Shown in pieces: positions 42,901 to 51,784 of a stretch of DNA of 64,000 nt. The position numbers and the translations under genes are program-made. Position 1 is the first letter of the stretch; each line of letters begins with the position of its first letter. The stretch is from Rhodocyclaceae bacterium (lineage in GTDB: Bacteria; Pseudomonadota; Gammaproteobacteria; Burkholderiales; Usitatibacteraceae): positions 49,221-113,220 of the forward strand of contig JADCJC010000031.1 of NCBI GenBank assembly GCA_020247395.1, in the 5' to 3' direction. The notes below the pieces were generated by a model that worked only from the letters and a program-made list of their open reading frames with translations, did no database searches and had not been told where the DNA came from.

Positions 42901-45900
42901 GTTGGAAGACCATCACATGCAGCACCAATAACACGGGCCCGACGGGCACGCAGACCTGCACCCCGGTGACGGCCTCGTCCGGTAACAGCTGGACAACGAC
43001 TACCTGTTCAACGGCGTCGACTACCAATGTGGCGGTGCAGACCTGCACGCCGGCGACAGCGGATTCCGGTAATTCTTGGACGACCACAACCTGCTCGACT
43101 AACAACACGACGAACGTGCCGGTGCAGACTTGTACGTCCAGCTCCGCGACATCCGCTAACGCTTGGACAACCACGACCTGCTCGACCAACAATACGACGA
43201 ACGTGCCGGTGCAGAGTTGCACGCCAGCGACGGCCTCATCCGGCAACAGTTGGATGACCATCACCTGCGGTGCCAATACAAGCGGCCCGACCGGTACGCA
43301 GACCTGCACGTCCATCACTGCCAGTGCTGGCAACAACTGGACGACGACATCCTGCAACACGGCAACTACGACCAACGTCGCAGTGCAGACCTGTACGCCA
43401 GCGACAGCGGATTCCGCTAACGCCTGGACGACTACAACCTGCTCGACCAACAACACGACGAACGTGCCGGTGCAGAGCTGCACTGCAAGCGCAGCTAGCG
43501 CCGGCAATAACTGGGTGACGACAACCTGCCCAGCGGCGCTGACGACGGGACCAACGCCGGTTGCGTCTTGCACCGCTGCCTCTGCCACTTCCGCCAATAG
43601 CTGGACTACGACAACCTGCACAAACGCGACGACCGGACCAACCGGCGTATCTTCTTGCACCAGCGTGGCGGCCAGCGCAGGAAACAACTGGACGTCGACG
43701 ACGTGCGGAAACAACAACACGACGAACGTTGCGGTGCAGACTTGTACGCCCAGCTCCGCGACATCCGCTAACTCCTGGACAACCACGACTTGCTCGACGA
43801 ACAACACGTCAAACGTGCCGGTACAGACTTGCACCGGAAGCACTGCCTCATCCGGGAACGGGTGGACGACCACGACTTGCTCGACGAACAACACGACGAA
43901 CGTTGCGGTGCAGACTTGCACCGGAAGCACTGCTTCATCCGGGAACGGGTGGACGACGACGACCTGTACGACAAACAATACAAGCAACGTGGCGGTGTCG
44001 AGCTGCACCTCCCAGACCGCCGCTGCGGGTAACAACTGGGTGGGCATTACCTGTACGGCGAATAACCTAACTACGCCAGTTTCAAGCTGCACCGCTTCTA
44101 GCGCCTCCGCCGGCAACAATTGGACGACGACCACCTGCCCGTTGCCTAACACGACGACAAACGTACCAGTTGCAAGTTGCACGGCTTCTGCCGCCTCCGC
44201 CGGCAACAATTGGACGACGACCACCTGCCCGACGCCCAACACGACGACAAACGTGGCGGTAGCGACTTGTACCGCCTCTTCCGCCAACGCCGGCAACAAT
44301 TGGACGACTACTACCTGCTCTGGCAGTACCAGCACTACAACGCCGGTGCAAACATGTACCCCAGAACCGCCGTCGGCGGCCAACAATTATGTCGCGACGG
44401 TTTGCAATACCACCTCGCCGACCACTGGAACCTCTACCTGTACACCGCAGACCGCGTCGGCTGCCAACAATTGGACGACTATCACCTGCGGAACCAACAA
44501 TACCGTTAATGTCGCAGTGGCGGGTTGTACGCCTTCGGCTGCTTCTGCAGCTAACAATTGGACTGAAACGATTTGTGGGGCGAACAATACGACCAATGTC
44601 CCGGTGCAGACCTGCACGCCAGCCACAGCGGCCGCCGGTAACTCTTGGACGACGACAACCTGCTCGACTAACAACACGACAAACGTTGCAGTGCAGACTT
44701 GCACGCCAAGCTCTGCTACATCAGGTAATTCTTGGACCGCCACGACCTGTAGCATCGCATCGACCGTAAGTGTGCCAGTACAAACCTGTACTGCGGAAAC
44801 GGCTTCGGCCGGCAACAGCTGGACCACCACCAGTTGCGGTGTCTCAACGACGACTAACGTCCCCGTCGCATCATGTACTGCGGCCAGCGCTACCGCCGGC
44901 AATAGCTGGGTAACGACGACTTGCTCGACGAACAATACGACCAATGTGCCGGTGCTCACCTGTACGCCGATAGCAGCAACGTCCGGTAACAATTGGACTA
45001 CCACCAGCTGCCCGACGCCAAACACGAGCGGCCCAACCCCGGTCGGCTCGTGTACCGCGTCTGCCGCCGCCGCAGGCAACTCGTTTACCGCAACCACGTG
45101 CAACAATGTGACGACGACCAACGTTCCGGTGGCCAGTTGCACGGCCGCCTCAGCCTCTGCGGGCAACAACTGGACTACGGTCACCTGCCCGTCACCGGTG
45201 ACCACGACCAACGTTCCGGTGTCGTCTTGTGTCGCGCAAACCGCATCGGCTGGCAACAGTTGGACTACCACGACCTGTCCGGCACCGATTGTTACCACTA
45301 ACGTTCCAGTGGCAACTTGCACAGCTGCAGCGGCATCGGCAGGCAATAGCTGGACCACCACCACATGCCCGACGCCCATTGTCGTTGGTCCGACACCGGT
45401 GAATACCTGTACCGCTGCCGCAGCCACGGCTGGCAATAGTTTCACCGCGACAACTTGTTCAACGGCAACGACGGTCAACGTACCTGTGCAGACCTGTACC
45501 GCTTCACCAGGCTCCGCCGCCAACAACTGGGTTACCACGACTTGTACGCCAAATAATACGACTAACGTACCTGTGGCTAGCTGTACAGCATCATCAGCCT
45601 CCGCTGGCAACAGTTGGACCACCACGACTTGCCCGACACCGATTGTTACCACGAATGTTCCCGTCGTCAGTTGCACGGCGGCAACGGCAAGCGCGGGTAA
45701 CGCTTGGACCACCACAACTTGCCCGCTCGCCGTCGTCGTCGGGCCTACGCCGGTGCAAACGTGTACCGCTGCTACGCCGGTAGCGGCAAACAACTTCACA
45801 GCAACAACCTGTTCATTGGCGACTACGACCAATGTGCCCGTACAAAGCTGCACCGCTTCAGCTCCCTCCACCACCAATAGCTGGGTTACCACGACTTGTA

Positions 45901-48900
45901 CACCGAACAATACGACCAATGTACCCGCTGCCAGCTGCACAGCATCGGCAGCAACCGCAGCCAACAATTGGACAACCACGACCTGCCCGGACCCGATTGT
46001 CACCACGAATGTTCCGGTTAGCTCGTGTACACCCGCTGTTGCAAGTTCGGGTAATGCTTGGACGACGACCACCTGCCCGGCCCCGATTGTGGTTGGGCCA
46101 ACACCAGTGGTAAGCTGCACGCCGGTCGCGGCCAGTGCTAGCAACAGTTGGACTACCACCACCTGTCCTACCCCGGTGCAGACTGGACCAACGCCGGTGC
46201 AGATGGGCACTTGCAGCGCGGCTACGCCCAGTGCCGCGAACAATTTCATCACCACAACCTGTAACACGTTGGCAACGCCTGCAACACCTGTTCAAAGCTG
46301 CACGAGCTCATCGGGTACTGCTGAAAATAATTGGGTCGTCTCCACCTGCTCAAGTGCGACGACGGGCCCTACGCCGGTTGCATCGTGCGTCCCTATCACG
46401 GCGTCAGCTGCGAATAACTGGCTCACCACCACCTGTCCCGCGCCAATCGTGAATGCCCCTGTCACGCCGGTTCTTGATTGTGTGGCGGCAACGGCTTCGG
46501 CAGCAAACAGCTACGTGACCACCACATGCACACCGGTGGCTGGGCAGAAAGTGCAGTACTCAACACAGACGACTACCACCACCACGCAGTACAGCGGGGG
46601 ATTCCAGATTTCCCAATCCGTGGTGCCGTCGACCTCGGCATTTGCCGATCTCAACGGGGTTTGCTACACGCCTGGCATTGCGCCAGATCTGCCGTCAATT
46701 CTTGGCCTCAGTGCGCCAGGTACCGTCGATCCGGTGTTAGGTCTGCTGCCACCTGCGCTACCCGCAGGATGTGATGCTTGGCCCTGCACGACGAGCGGCA
46801 CGTTGTTGTCCGGAAGCGTGAATTCGCTGGCTGACGTAGCGCAGTATTACTACGCCACGGACCTACGGCCCAGCCTGACCGACAACGTGCCATCCATCAG
46901 TATCGGGCCGGAGGATGATCGCGCGAACTGGCAACACATGACGACGTTTGTGATTGCGCTCGGGGTGTCTGGCACAATTCCCTACCGTGCTGACTATAAG
47001 ACCGCCGCAACGGGCTCGTTTGCCGATCTGCGCAGTGGTGCTTCCGCGTGGCCAGTATGGCCGGATCCGACGAAAAACTACACGGCGCAACCAGTGCTCT
47101 ATCAGGCCGCGCAGTCGATTGATGACTATTGGCACGCGGCTGTCAACGGTCGCGGCGAATACTTTAGTGCGACCAATCCGTCGGCGGTGGTATCCGGTTT
47201 GACCACAGCGCTCAATAGCATCAGCGCACTGTCTGGTTCTGGTAGTGCCGCGTCAGTGTCAAACCCAATTCTTAACCAATCGGCCAATTACTCGTTCCAA
47301 GGCAGCTTCAAAACTGTCGATTGGACCGGCGATGTCACGGCCCGCACTTTGGATCCGACGACGGCGACTCCTTCCGCGTCACCCGTATGGTCCGCTGCGA
47401 GCATATTAAATGCGTCCGTCGGCGCAGCTTGCGATAAGCGCAGCATTTACTTAATGCGCACGGGGACTGCGCCCGCATCTACGCTTGTGCCGTTCACATG
47501 GTCATCGGATAGTTGTCTTTCTAACATGACCCCAGCCGGGTCGCCGAGCACGGGATTGAACACCGCCGAGAAGGCGCTTTTCGGTTCTACTCAGTTAGCA
47601 CAGTTGTCCCAATATTCATCCATGACAGACGGCACCAGCGGTTCCGTCGACCAGCGCGGTCAGGCTGCTGGAGCGCTCATGGTTAACTTCCTTCGCGGGC
47701 ATCGTGGCAACGAGGGTTTTGCGACGAATGTGTCCGGAAAGTTATTCCGTACTCGCTCCGGGGTTCTGGGGGATATTGTCAACGCACAGCCGCGCTATGT
47801 CACTTCGCCTCAACAATCCTATGCCGATTCTGGATACACCGCGTTCAAAGCAGCGAACGCCACTCGAACGCCAATGGTTTATGTGCCTGCGAACGACGGC
47901 ATGGTGCACGCGTTTTATGCGGGAACAAGTTCAACTGATCCGCTTGCAGGCGCTGAAGCGTGGGCGGTAATCCCATCCTCGGTAGCGCCAAACATGTACA
48001 AGCTTGCAGATACTCTCTATGCCAATATTCACTCCTACTTTGTTGACGCTACGCCGGCCGTAGGCGATATCTACGACGCGGGCGCAACCAAGTGGCGGAC
48101 GGTGCTCGTGGGCGGCCTTGGTGGCGGTGGCAAAGCAATATATGCTCTTGACGTTACGGACCCAACCAATCCGCAGGCGCTTTGGGAATTCAAGTGGAGT
48201 GCAACCTGCTACAGCGCAGCCAGCAGCGCAACATGGGGTGCCGACTGCCACCTTGGGTACACATTCGGACAACCGCTCATTACGAAAATGAGCGACGGAA
48301 CTTGGGTCGTGATCTTCGCCTCTGGCTATAACAACATAAGCAGCCCGCCAATTTCTGGTGACGGGCAGGGCTACATCTATATTGTTAATGCATCGACCGG
48401 TAAGATCATCCACAAGGTCGCAACGGGCGAGGGAACCGCAACCAGCCCAGCCGGGTTGGTGCACCTTAGCGCGTTTGTTGATAATCAGTTAGTCAACAAT
48501 ACGGCTTTGCGGGTTTATGGCGGTGATTTGCTCGGCAACATTTGGCGGCTTAACTTGGTGGGTGCTCCCTCGACAGCACCGACATTCACGCTGGTCGGAA
48601 CAGCAACTGATACTAATGGTGCGACGCAGCCAATCACTACCGCGGTCAACTTAGCCGAGTTGAATGGTACGTCGCAGTTTCTGTTTGTGGGTACTGGGAA
48701 GCTGTTGGGCACGACGGATCTGGCAGATACCCAAACGCAATCTGTCTACGGCATCGTCGATACGCTCTCCAGCACAACGGTTTATTCGAGCTTGCGTACT
48801 GTACTGGCACCGCAGCAGATCAGCGGTACCGGCAGTACAGCCCGCACAGTGAGCTGCACTGGTACGACGACGCAGTGCGCCGCGTTTTCGACCGCTGGCT

Positions 48901-49277
48901 GGGTCGTCGATTTGCCGAACCCGGGTGAGCGGGTGAACCGCGATATGACTTTGCAGAGCGGGACTATCACCTTTGCGAGCAATCTCCCGAGCAGTTCAGC
49001 ATGTAGCGGCGGCGGTACGGGTTTCATCACCAGTCTTAGTGGGTTGAATGGACTGGCAGTCCCCGGCTCCACGGGAATTTCCACCGCGTATAACAACACA
49101 CTTGTCGTGGGGCTAAGTGTCGTGCTGGCCGGCGGAAGATTGTTTGCTCTACCCACTGCGGGCACGCCGACTACGTCGGGCGGTAGCACTAGCACTGGAA
49201 CCCAACTTGCCCCTGTGCTGATCCCAACTGCACCACCGCCTCCGGTGGGCAAGCGTGTCAGTTGGCGCGAGCTTTAA
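39933..49277 (+). CDS. pilY1: Giant PilY1-like type IV pilus tip/adhesin protein with two internal repeat arrays
   Basis: N-terminal PNIMLLMKNSG...MPDD and ILTTDGYWN; after the repeats LADVAQYYYATDLRP, PANDGMVHAFYAG, VLVGGLGGGGKAIYALDVTDPTNP, RVYGGDLLGNIWRLNL. ORF extends upstream to 39879; ATG at 39933. Confidence 0.92.
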   Translation: MDTSDKKIRLLTHNVFSSALLLLACQTGFAQTDIATTPVASGVTVNAKPNIMLLMKNSGTTGFTHMPDDVEPASGSMPIGYKNHQCNLSYYNPNTTYVIPKAADGTSLPTPSFGAAYYNYFLTPSVLTNLSTSFQAWDANTQRLTTRAADTAQQAYYYLYAGPETLSGTSAPCTDADSGEASQTTAGGGTFTRVLVSQTSGIGNSDERLNFAIWYSYYRTRMLLTKSAVSLAFSPLSSNYRVGFINTRPGNPVLSANYLPIADFDTSQRTAWFSKVFSQVSQGASPVREALARVGRHYGGKQDSINSGMTGDPVQYSCQQNFTILTTDGYWNTAAETVGPVKLDGTTLVGQQDSPLTDANGNAPRPIYDGSTDTSLIVTSQNNTYQYAPCSAGYSLKQTVQNLKSTSQTSQATSQQVQSTNQNLATTTQLLRSTVQNLVSTAQTLQSTSQVSATTTQNLQSTVQNLQSTTQTLQSTTQNLETTTQNLRSTVQNLQSSVQNLQSTSQLTVSTQQNLQSTVQNLQSTTQNLKSTSQTTQSTTQNLQSTTQILASTYQVTQTTTQTTQATQTLLQSTVQNLQSTSQNVQSTSQTLQSSTQNLQSTTQNLRSTVQNLQSTAQTTQTTTQINQSTTQNLRSTVQNLQSTSQLQISTNQNTQTTLQNLRSTAQNLQSTSQLQISTSQNLQSTAQNLRSTAQNLQSTSQTLTSTSQNTQSTTQNLASTVQNLQTQTQVRISTAQQIQYDAATELSTAVPSCTAGGTISCSTNSTGPTLVASCTASGPTAANNYVTTTCATTTVGTANAPVQTCTPATASSGNSWTTTTCSTNNTTNVPVQTCTPVTASSGNNWTTTTCSTNNTTNVPVETCTPVSASSGNGWTTTTCGTNNTGPTGTQTCTSITASAGNNWTTTTCSTATTTNVAVQTCTPVTADVGNSWTTTTCSTNNTTNVPVQTCTSSSATSANSWTTTTCSTNNTTNVPVQTCTPATASSGNSWKTITCSTNNTGPTGTQTCTPVTASSGNSWTTTTCSTASTTNVAVQTCTPATADSGNSWTTTTCSTNNTTNVPVQTCTSSSATSANAWTTTTCSTNNTTNVPVQSCTPATASSGNSWMTITCGANTSGPTGTQTCTSITASAGNNWTTTSCNTATTTNVAVQTCTPATADSANAWTTTTCSTNNTTNVPVQSCTASAASAGNNWVTTTCPAALTTGPTPVASCTAASATSANSWTTTTCTNATTGPTGVSSCTSVAASAGNNWTSTTCGNNNTTNVAVQTCTPSSATSANSWTTTTCSTNNTSNVPVQTCTGSTASSGNGWTTTTCSTNNTTNVAVQTCTGSTASSGNGWTTTTCTTNNTSNVAVSSCTSQTAAAGNNWVGITCTANNLTTPVSSCTASSASAGNNWTTTTCPLPNTTTNVPVASCTASAASAGNNWTTTTCPTPNTTTNVAVATCTASSANAGNNWTTTTCSGSTSTTTPVQTCTPEPPSAANNYVATVCNTTSPTTGTSTCTPQTASAANNWTTITCGTNNTVNVAVAGCTPSAASAANNWTETICGANNTTNVPVQTCTPATAAAGNSWTTTTCSTNNTTNVAVQTCTPSSATSGNSWTATTCSIASTVSVPVQTCTAETASAGNSWTTTSCGVSTTTNVPVASCTAASATAGNSWVTTTCSTNNTTNVPVLTCTPIAATSGNNWTTTSCPTPNTSGPTPVGSCTASAAAAGNSFTATTCNNVTTTNVPVASCTAASASAGNNWTTVTCPSPVTTTNVPVSSCVAQTASAGNSWTTTTCPAPIVTTNVPVATCTAAAASAGNSWTTTTCPTPIVVGPTPVNTCTAAAATAGNSFTATTCSTATTVNVPVQTCTASPGSAANNWVTTTCTPNNTTNVPVASCTASSASAGNSWTTTTCPTPIVTTNVPVVSCTAATASAGNAWTTTTCPLAVVVGPTPVQTCTAATPVAANNFTATTCSLATTTNVPVQSCTASAPSTTNSWVTTTCTPNNTTNVPAASCTASAATAANNWTTTTCPDPIVTTNVPVSSCTPAVASSGNAWTTTTCPAPIVVGPTPVVSCTPVAASASNSWTTTTCPTPVQTGPTPVQMGTCSAATPSAANNFITTTCNTLATPATPVQSCTSSSGTAENNWVVSTCSSATTGPTPVASCVPITASAANNWLTTTCPAPIVNAPVTPVLDCVAATASAANSYVTTTCTPVAGQKVQYSTQTTTTTTQYSGGFQISQSVVPSTSAFADLNGVCYTPGIAPDLPSILGLSAPGTVDPVLGLLPPALPAGCDAWPCTTSGTLLSGSVNSLADVAQYYYATDLRPSLTDNVPSISIGPEDDRANWQHMTTFVIALGVSGTIPYRADYKTAATGSFADLRSGASAWPVWPDPTKNYTAQPVLYQAAQSIDDYWHAAVNGRGEYFSATNPSAVVSGLTTALNSISALSGSGSAASVSNPILNQSANYSFQGSFKTVDWTGDVTARTLDPTTATPSASPVWSAASILNASVGAACDKRSIYLMRTGTAPASTLVPFTWSSDSCLSNMTPAGSPSTGLNTAEKALFGSTQLAQLSQYSSMTDGTSGSVDQRGQAAGALMVNFLRGHRGNEGFATNVSGKLFRTRSGVLGDIVNAQPRYVTSPQQSYADSGYTAFKAANATRTPMVYVPANDGMVHAFYAGTSSTDPLAGAEAWAVIPSSVAPNMYKLADTLYANIHSYFVDATPAVGDIYDAGATKWRTVLVGGLGGGGKAIYALDVTDPTNPQALWEFKWSATCYSAASSATWGADCHLGYTFGQPLITKMSDGTWVVIFASGYNNISSPPISGDGQGYIYIVNASTGKIIHKVATGEGTATSPAGLVHLSAFVDNQLVNNTALRVYGGDLLGNIWRLNLVGAPSTAPTFTLVGTATDTNGATQPITTAVNLAELNGTSQFLFVGTGKLLGTTDLADTQTQSVYGIVDTLSSTTVYSSLRTVLAPQQISGTGSTARTVSCTGTTTQCAAFSTAGWVVDLPNPGERVNRDMTLQSGTITFASNLPSSSACSGGGTGFITSLSGLNGLAVPGSTGISTAYNNTLVVGLSVVLAGGRLFALPTAGTPTTSGGSTSTGTQLAPVLIPTAPPPPVGKRVSWREL
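41124..42152 (+). repeat. 49 tandem heptad repeats (21 bp) in the PilY1-like ORF, consensus S-T-x-Q-N-L-Q
   Basis: Manual parsing gives 49 contiguous 7-aa units with no indel; Q at position 4 in 48 of 49. Confidence 0.95.
42255..46529 (+). repeat. 49 tandem units of about 29 aa (about 87 bp), two Cys each, in the PilY1-like ORF
   Basis: Consensus CTxxxASAGNsWTTTTCsTNNTTNVPVqt, counted by hand from the translated ORF. Confidence 0.93.
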
Positions 49278-49295
49278 CCCGATGCAGGGCAATAG

Positions 49296-49982
49296 ATGAG
49301 TGTTTGTTTGTCAGCTGGAGATTGGATGGGGAGGCTAGGTCTTGGTGACGTGGCTAAAGATGTACATACCCAAAAGTCTCTCGGCCTGGCCTTTGCGGTG
49401 GCGCTCTCGGCAATTTTGCACCTAGGATTACTGTTAGCCCCGACCCAGCGGGTGCAAGGCGAGGCCAGTGTTGAGGGCGTGCAGCGATACCAAGCGATAA
49501 TTGTGCAGCGAACACCCACTGCGGCATTTCCAAAAGAGGTATCAATTAGCGCGCCGTTGGTTGAATCCGCCCGTTCGGTCAGGCTTGGTGAAGCTCGCCG
49601 GGACTCGCGCCTAGCCCCTGCCGTCCAGCATCCTGCGCAGATGCGTGCGGATAAACGTTTCAGCGAATACATCCCGAGATTGCAGTTGGAAAGACCACCG
49701 GTGCCGATTGAGGAGGTCCAACTCGAGTATCCGCCGGAAGCGCTTGGGCAATCTGGAACCGTTGTTCTGCGCCTGTTTGTCAGTGAATTCGGTACGGTGG
49801 ATGAGGTGGAGATCGTCAATGCGGTCCCGCCCGGTATTTTTGACTCGGCTGCGCAGCGGGATTTTGCTCGCGTCCGATTTGCCCCAGGCACGCGGTTTGG
49901 CCTAGCGGTGAAGTCTCAACTTCAGATTGAAGTTACCTATGCGCCGACAAACCGCGGCAATAGCGTTGAAGCACCGCGATAA
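49296..49982 (+). CDS. TonB C-terminal domain (energy transducer-like) protein
   Basis: YPPEALGQSGTVVLRLFVSEFGTVDEVEIVNAVPPGIFDSAAQRDFARVRFAPG; single N-terminal TM. Confidence 0.72.
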   Translation: MSVCLSAGDWMGRLGLGDVAKDVHTQKSLGLAFAVALSAILHLGLLLAPTQRVQGEASVEGVQRYQAIIVQRTPTAAFPKEVSISAPLVESARSVRLGEARRDSRLAPAVQHPAQMRADKRFSEYIPRLQLERPPVPIEEVQLEYPPEALGQSGTVVLRLFVSEFGTVDEVEIVNAVPPGIFDSAAQRDFARVRFAPGTRFGLAVKSQLQIEVTYAPTNRGNSVEAPR

Positions 49983-50085
49983 AGGAGTCACCGCGAGAAT
50001 CGGTGACCCATCTTGGCCGAAGATGTCGCTGCTGGGCAACTCGACAGTGATTGCCGAGAACGGTGCTAAAATTTTGCTTCACAGT

Positions 50086-50161
50086 GCCCGAATAGCTCAG
50101 TTGGTAGAGCAGCGCATTCGTAATGCGAAGGTCGTAGGTTCGACTCCTATTTCGGGCACCA
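50086..50161 (+). tRNA. tRNA-Thr (anticodon CGT)
   Basis: GCCCGAA...TTCGGGC-ACCA acceptor, GCTCAGTTGGTAGAGC D arm, loop TTCGTAA, T arm GTAGGTTCGACTCCTAT. Confidence 0.95.
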
Positions 50162-50172
50162 ATGAAATCAAC

Positions 50173-50195
50173 GGCTTACGTGAGTAAGCCTTTTT
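50173..50195 (+). terminator. Rho-independent terminator after tRNA-Thr
   Basis: GGCTTAC-GTGA-GTAAGCC-TTTTT. Confidence 0.8.
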
Positions 50196-50281
50196 CATTT
50201 ATGGGCGGGGCCCATCGGGCCCAAAGTGGGCCTCGCGGCGCCAGCCGCAATTGCATGATTTCCGCTACGGTGCCACCAGAT

Positions 50282-51784
50282 TTAAACCAGCTCTTGATTT
50301 GCAAAGCCTTCACCCAAATCCGCCGCGATCAATCGAAACTGCTCCAGGGCAGCCTCTAGGTCTTCGACAATCTCTTGCGCGATCACGTCAGGCGGGGGCA
50401 AGTTATCGGAGTCCGCAAGGCTTTCGTCCTTCAACCAAAAGATATCCAAACTCGCTTTGTCTCGCGCAACTAGCTCATCATAAGTGTAGGCGCGCCAGCG
50501 TCCTTCAGGGTTTGTTTCACTCCACGTCTCGGTGCGTTGATGGCGGTTCGCGGGGTTGTAGAGCGTGACGAATTCATCCAAGTCTTCGCGCTTGAGCGGA
50601 TTCGTCTTGAGCGTGAAATGTTTGTTGGTCCGCAGATCGTAAATCCACAGCTTCTTGGTCAACGGCGTTTCGGATGCAGGCTTTCTGTCAAAGAACACCA
50701 CATTCGCCTTCACACCCTGGGCATAAAACAGCCCCGTCGGCAACCTGAGCAACGTGTGCACATCGCACTCGTGCAACAGTTTCTTGCGAATAGTCTCGCC
50801 CGCACCGCCTTCAAACAACACGTTATCCGGCAACACAACTGCCGCGCGACCGTTGATCTTGAGTAGCGTCTTAATGTGCTGAACAAAATTAAGCTGCTTG
50901 TTCGACGTCGTCGCCCAGAAGTCATCGCGCTCGATGATGTCCTTTTCGCTCGTCGTCTTGCCGTCGTCACCAACGATCATGGTGCTGCTCTTCTTGCCGA
51001 ATGGCGGATTCGCCAAAACGATATCGAAGCGGTCGCCTGGATCGCTCGCCAGCGCATCAGAGACCGCCACCGGAACATTCGTATCCGAGCCGATACCGTG
51101 CAGCATCAAATTCATGGCGGCGAGGCGCGCGGTACTCTGCACAAGCTCCCATCCGCGCATGGCGTGTTCTTTCAGGTGTTTCTTTTCGGCTTTGGTGAGA
51201 TTGCTATTGTTTGCCACCAAGAAATCATGCGCGGCCAATAAGAAACCCGCAGTGCCGCACGCCGGGTCACAGATCGTTTCGCCTGGCTTCGGCGCGACCG
51301 CATCAACCATCGCTTTGATCAAGGCGCGCGGCGTGAAGTACTGCCCCGCCCCGGATTTCGTGTCCTGAGCGTTCTTCTCTAGCAAGCCCTCATACGCATC
51401 ACCCTTCACATCCGCGCCCATCGCGGACCAGTTCTCTCCGCCAATTAAGTCAACGATGAGGCGGCGCAACTTGGCGGGGTCTTGAAACTTATTTTGTGCC
51501 TTGGTGAAGATCAGCCCTAGCGTGCCCTTCTCTTTGCCCAGCTCTTCGAGCGCATGGCGATAGTGCTCAAAGAGTTCGTCGCCATCCTTCTCAAGCAATG
51601 TCGGCCAAGCGTACTTCTTCGGAATCATGCTAGGTTGGCTGTACGGTGGCTGGCTGCGCTCATCCGCCATCTTTAGGAACAGCAAGTACGTCAGTTGTTC
51701 AACGTAGTCGCCATAGCTCATGCCGTCATCACGCAAGACGTTGCAGTAGTTCCAGAGTTTTTGAACGATGGTTGCAGAATTCAT
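50282..51784 (-). CDS. hsdM: Type I restriction-modification DNA methyltransferase (HsdM)
   Basis: GQYFTPRALIKAMVDAV, DPACGTAGFLLAAHDF, VLANPPFGKKS (NPPF). Confidence 0.95.
   Translation of the reverse strand: MNSATIVQKLWNYCNVLRDDGMSYGDYVEQLTYLLFLKMADERSQPPYSQPSMIPKKYAWPTLLEKDGDELFEHYRHALEELGKEKGTLGLIFTKAQNKFQDPAKLRRLIVDLIGGENWSAMGADVKGDAYEGLLEKNAQDTKSGAGQYFTPRALIKAMVDAVAPKPGETICDPACGTAGFLLAAHDFLVANNSNLTKAEKKHLKEHAMRGWELVQSTARLAAMNLMLHGIGSDTNVPVAVSDALASDPGDRFDIVLANPPFGKKSSTMIVGDDGKTTSEKDIIERDDFWATTSNKQLNFVQHIKTLLKINGRAAVVLPDNVLFEGGAGETIRKKLLHECDVHTLLRLPTGLFYAQGVKANVVFFDRKPASETPLTKKLWIYDLRTNKHFTLKTNPLKREDLDEFVTLYNPANRHQRTETWSETNPEGRWRAYTYDELVARDKASLDIFWLKDESLADSDNLPPPDVIAQEIVEDLEAALEQFRLIAADLGEGFANQELV

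Noticed and set aside
42287-46267. Two long minus-strand ORFs (699 and 626 aa) as real genes
   Set aside because: They lie antisense to the strongly supported PilY1-like repeat array; periodic composition and near-absence of stops follow from the repeat's codon usage. Kept only as a low-interest observation.
42255-46529. 87-bp repeat array as non-coding satellite
   Set aside because: Frame is maintained throughout with conserved Cys/Trp/Asn residues and synonymous variation, and flanking PilY1 domains continue in the same frame.
49981-50010. GTCACCG-CGAGAAT-CGGTGAC hairpin after the TonB-like gene as a terminator
   Set aside because: A good stem but no following T run; function not supportable.
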